This document shows, piece by piece, positions 60,405 to 64,000 of a stretch of DNA of 64,000 nt. The stretch's first letter is position 1, and the number at the start of each line of letters is the position of its first letter. The notes under the pieces were generated by a model. It worked only from the letters and a program-made list of their open reading frames with translations. It searched no databases and was not told the DNA's origin. The DNA lies in assembly GCA_011800155.1 (NCBI GenBank), contig CM022373.1, positions 2,294,001-2,358,000 of the forward strand, read 5' to 3'. The position numbers and the translations under genes are program-made. The DNA comes from Flammulina velutipes. Its lineage: Eukaryota; Basidiomycota; Agaricomycetes; Agaricales; Physalacriaceae.

Positions 60405-60540
60405 TGTGTTGTAGCACTGGATCAAGTCACGATCAAAAACGCGGCCGACGCGTTGCTTGTTCCTGATCGGGCAGCCAAACAAAAACCATCTGCTTTGGGG
60501 AACAATGAGTTCGAATTCAATGGGACGAACAAAATAAATA

Positions 60541-60650
60541 TTGAGACCCGTAGGTCTACCACTCCGGAAAAGCGTGTCATCCTTGTGCAGGGGCCATGCT
60601 AATCTTCTCTGTATCGTTCCAAGTTTTACGTAGGTCACCCCGAAGGGGAC
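60541..60650 (-). ncRNA. U6 spliceosomal snRNA
   Basis: Strong match to the conserved U6 core, with the ACAGAGA box (GATACAGAGAAGATTAGCA) and CATGGCCCCTGCACAAGG then ATGACACGC, the regions that pair with U4, U2 and the 5' splice site. The 5' stem-loop is GTCCCCTTCGGGGTGAC with a UUCG loop. The 3' end is uncertain: a TTTT lies just after GACACGC, and beyond it an AGACC-TACG-GGTCT hairpin precedes a second T-rich stretch at 60531-60537. A pol III gene; no clear upstream TATA seen. Confidence 0.9.
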
Positions 60651-60841
60651 ATAGAGCTAGGGAAAAGTGACATCAACATCACTGCTAGTTTTGCATTACC
60701 ATCAGGACGCGGCGCTTGAAAGCAAGCCACCAGTTGCTCTCACAGTTGGCTGGGACGTACGAACTCATGGGAAAGTCTCCAGTCATTCCACATAGCAATT
60801 CAGTCCGAATCAAATTGAAGCATACAACACTCAAACTTGGT

Positions 60842-62348
60842 CTAACCCTCCTTAGAATCAATATCCGAATCGTCAGAGTCATCTAATGGAATAAAACGTC
60901 GTCCTTGTCTCTAAAGTCTCCATATCAGTTCCGAACCTCACGAGACCAGAAGGAACTCACAAAAGGCGATCTCCTTTGGCGCAGTGAAGGGGGTGGCATG
61001 GGAAACAACGGGCTGGGCATCGCGATGCTACCAGTACGCGTGGCATGCATCGTCAGTGCTCTATGGTTTCTGGGTGTAAAATGTGCGACGCTTGGATTCC
61101 GAGCAGTGGTAGTCATTGTCGAATCGTGCTTTATCGAGCCACGAGAGTTTGACTGAGGGAGCATGGGCGAAGAAGTGTTGATGAGACGAGGAGTATTTTG
61201 AACCAGGCGGTTCACGTTTGGGGTATGGGCGAGGAAGGATGGCGTTGTTCGATTATGGACAGACGTTTTACGAGGCAAGGTCGAAGTCAGGTCAGCGAGA
61301 GGACGTCGAGGAGTTTTGGGAGCTAGAGTCGCTAACGGAGTTCGCTTGCTAGATGAAGCAGAGATAGAAGGGTATTTGGCATAGGTAGTCGGCTGCTTGG
61401 AGGAATGTTTTCGCGACGACGACACAACACTATCTTGGTCATCCAATGAAGGCTGCGCCTTCTCACCTGTGTTTTCGTCGATACGCTGGCGCTTTCGTGC
61501 GGTATCTGGGTGACCGTGAGGCGAGTTCGAGTGTATAGTGCGCTTTCGAGAGGACACAGTCGGAGTCGTTTTGGCGATAGCCAAGCCAGCAAAGGTCTTG
61601 GATATGCTGTCTTGCACAGAGTTTCGAGCGGTATCGACATGCAAGGGTACGGCTTGGAGGAGAGGAAGCAGAGGCATGAGAGCGGCAAGGATAGTCCCTT
61701 GTTGTTCTTGGATGGTTTGCAGAACCTGCGAGTGTGTTTGGAGGACTTGCGAGTGTGACTGAAGGGTCTGAGAGTTGGCTTGATACAACTAATATCATAG
61801 GTCAGCCTGATAGAGGACGTTGGGACGGGGGCCTACCATTTGCATAGAATCCATGCGTTTATCTAATCCATCCAATTTTAGGTGTACCTCCCTCTGTACC
61901 TCACCCAGTTTATCCATCTGAGCAGGCTGTCCCATTGCCTTGAGAATCTCGGTCTGACATCGATTGGCTATCGGATATTGTATCAGAACAGACATATAGT
62001 GGAAGAGAGAAACGTACCTAGCGCATACACTTCATTCCCGAGTTCCTCGTGCTCCTTCTCAAAGAGACTCTTGGTCTGCACAATCTCGCGCTTCGCGTTT
62101 TCCACTGATGTTGTGAGCTGGTCCACCCGATCCGAGAATGTTTCAAAGTGCGACTGGGTGTCATGAAGGAGCAGGCGCAGTGAGGTACTAGTCTTGTCGA
62201 TCGGCGCGAGAGGCGGGACAGGAAGCCCTTTGCTCGGTAGACTTGAGGTATCCTTTCGCTGTAGATGGGCCCATAACATCGACGAGTTCGAAGACTTGGT
62301 CTGCGACTGACTACAGAGCGTAGTGTTACTGAGAGTATGCGAGCTCAT
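60842..62348 (-). CDS. Hypothetical coiled-coil nuclear-type protein
   Basis: Start at 62348 (MSSHTLSNTTLCSQSQTK). The frame continues over introns near 62017 and 61844, and a last intron that skips an in-frame stop so that the protein ends DDSDDSDIDSKEG at 60842. The N-terminal third is coiled coil (ETFSDRVDQLTTSVENAKRE, KLGEVQREVHLKLDGLDKRM), followed by near repeats of S-QVLQTHSQVLQT. The C-terminal half is basic, Ser/Thr/Pro-rich and disordered (SKRTPLATLAPKTPRRPLAD) with nuclear-localisation-like clusters (TARKRQRID). I do not recognise it. Length about 455 residues. Confidence 0.72.
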
Positions 62349-63184
62349 GATGGCGAATGATCAAGATCAAACAAAGTCAACAAGCGTCCACAACGTTCCA
62401 CAAGCAACATATAATTCAGCGAGAATCCATAGAATGTTCTTATAAACTCAATTCAGAGTAGTTAACTGAAAATACGACATACTGCAAGCTAGAGCCAGTG
62501 TAGAGTGACAGTCGAACGTGCTTTCAATTCTGTTCAGTACACATGTGGCGCTTGACAGCGGAGTTTAGATCAGTTCCTCATGAAACACAAACTTGTCCAC
62601 AACATGCCCTCAACGTCGGGTTCTTGCAAATGCCTGCTGCGTATTGCTTAGTGCAGCGCGTTTCGTTGTGACTCCGCAGGCTGTCAGTATGCTCAAACGG
62701 GAGAACTTTCCTCTCTACGAGGATGCTTTTGGCGATTTCTAGGGGTGCGCGCTTTCTAGTTTGTGCTCTGGACGGCCAGACTAGGCTTCGTGCATTGTAT
62801 TTTTTTTAGCATGGGTCCCTAGGTCAGCTCGAGTCGGGTTGAACTGCACTGGCGCGACGGACCCATAACAATACATTGCTCACGCAAACAGTCCCGCCAG
62901 GGCACTCTCTTGGGGCGGTGTTTGACACCTTGTTGTCTATGAAGTCCGCAGCATTATTGACTAGAGTTCGCGATGATCACGACCCTCTAACACTTAGATT
63001 AGCAAGTCTCAATCTGGTTGGGTATAAATACGATGACATTTTCTCTGGGATCTATCACTTCTTTCTTCATCCTCGTCTTCTGTTCTTTTCATTCTATTCT
63101 TCGACAGGACTTTCTTCTTCTATTGTGTGTTTCGTTTGCTCTTTTCTTGATCGAGTATTGACGCCACATTTCCTTCTAGTCACT
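62349..63184. other. Divergent intergenic region
   Basis: Between the coiled-coil gene and the RTA1-like gene. Contains an 11-base T-run-like stretch near 62803 and no gene. Confidence 0.4.
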
Positions 63185-64000
63185 ATGTCAAACTCGTCAG
63201 TCTCAGATATCAACCCAGAGGACACGTCCTACGGATATGTCCCCGATCGCGTCGGCTGCTACATCTTTGTTATCGTTTTCGGTTTGGCCACCCGTAGGTG
63301 TTTCTTTCTATCACGGATAATCGTATCCTCATCTATCTTCTATAGTCGTACATCTTGGTCAGACCATCCGCTTCCGTATGTGGTGGACCATTCCAACTAT
63401 CCTCCTTGCTGGATGTTTGGAAATTCTTGGTTGGAGTGGACGCCTCTGGTCAAGCTTCAACCCGGACGCCTACATCCCGTACATGATCCAGTAAGTTTTC
63501 TGATATAAACAAATCAACGAATATGCTCACGGCGTTCAATAGAATTGTGTGCACGATTATTGGTCCTACCCCTCTCCTTGCTGCCAATTTTATCATCTTT
63601 GGTGCCATCATCCGCATTTTGGGGCCGATGTACAGCAGGATTGGTCCTCGAAAATGTGAGTTTATGGTACTCTTTGAAGTCCTTCCATTAATCGCTCTAT
63701 TTCCGTAGATTCCTTGTTTTTCGTCTCATGTGTTAGTCTTTCTTCCTGCTACAACTCTGAACGCCACGTATTAACGCCTTCATCAGGACGTAGTCTCTCT
63801 CGTCATTCAGGCTGCCGGAGGAGCCATCGCCGCTGGCGCTGGAGACTTTGAAGCAGCCGATTTAGGCGGCAACATTATGCTAGGCGGTATTGTTTTTCAG
63901 CTCGGTACGTCCTGTCGATGTCCTCATCACGTCTGAAGCTGATTTCTTTTCGCCGTAGTCATCATCCTCATATACACTTCCCTTGCAACGGAGTTCTTCT
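63185..64000 (+). CDS. RTA1-like membrane protein (5' part)
   Basis: Seven-transmembrane family of fungal lipid-translocating or stress-resistance proteins (RTA1/RSB1/RTM1). Start at 63185 (MSNSSVSDINPEDTSYGYVP). Exons joined in phase give CYIFVIVFGLATLVHLGQT, WTIPTILLAGCLEILGWSGR, PTPLLAANFIIFGAIIRILG, DVVSLVIQAAGGAIAAGAGD and the start of the next helix. The order of GCLEILGWSGR and the GGAIAAGAGDFEAADLGGN segment is typical of the family. The gene is cut by the window end, so the C-terminal helices are missing. Transport role and substrate are inferred from the family only. Confidence 0.88.

Noticed and set aside
1..64000. CRISPR array or prokaryotic operon structure
   Set aside because: No regularly spaced repeats, and genes have spliceosomal introns throughout.

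Overview
The window reads as a nuclear contig of a filamentous basidiomycete, probably an agaricomycete. Evidence: dense 45-60 nt introns, large F-box families, FunK1-type kinase fragments, a divergent G-alpha subunit, fungal Zn(II)2Cys6 regulators, an RTA1-type membrane protein, a U6 snRNA gene and an intron-containing tRNA-Pro. Most genes are multi-exon; exon boundaries were read by hand from splice signals and frame continuity, often checked against a paralogue inside the window.

Layout. 0-1.4 kb: a head-to-head pair of paralogues of unknown function. 1.7-4.1 kb: a DCR2-like calcineurin-type phosphoesterase. 4.1-5.7 kb: non-coding, with a 65 bp direct repeat. 5.7-14.8 kb: zinc-cluster regulator, F-box protein, MYND protein, BAG-domain protein and AYR1-like short-chain reductase. 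14.8-22.5 kb: a C-terminal zinc-cluster protein, tRNA-Pro(AGG), LCB1 (serine palmitoyltransferase subunit) and a small hypothetical gene. 22.5-28.3 kb: gene-poor, with one coiled-coil hypothetical gene and a cluster of a 9 bp motif. 28.3-47.0 kb: second AYR1-like reductase, two FunK1-like fragments, a SNF2-PHD ATPase, second BAG gene, four F-box genes and second zinc-cluster regulator. 47.2-64 kb: LCB3-like sphingoid phosphate phosphatase, G-alpha, a possible LURP/tubby-like protein, ribonucleotide reductase small subunit, LRR protein, F-box protein, U6, a coiled-coil protein and the 5' part of an RTA1-like gene.

The main structural result is that 28.3-47.1 kb is a mirror image of 5.6-14.8 kb. 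Regulator, F-box, BAG and reductase genes occur in the same relative order on opposite strands, with intergenic and promoter sequence also conserved. The arms differ by a MYND gene in one, and by about 5.8 kb (FunK1 fragments plus SNF2-PHD) and extra F-box genes in the other. The co-duplicated set pairs a transcription factor with two protein-quality-control type proteins (an SCF adaptor and an Hsp70 cochaperone) and a lipid-type reductase. Whether they act together is inference.

Housekeeping genes (LCB1, LCB3-like, ribonucleotide reductase, U6, tRNA-Pro) look intact. Possible lesions are one frame break in the SNF2 gene and one in the first FunK1 fragment.
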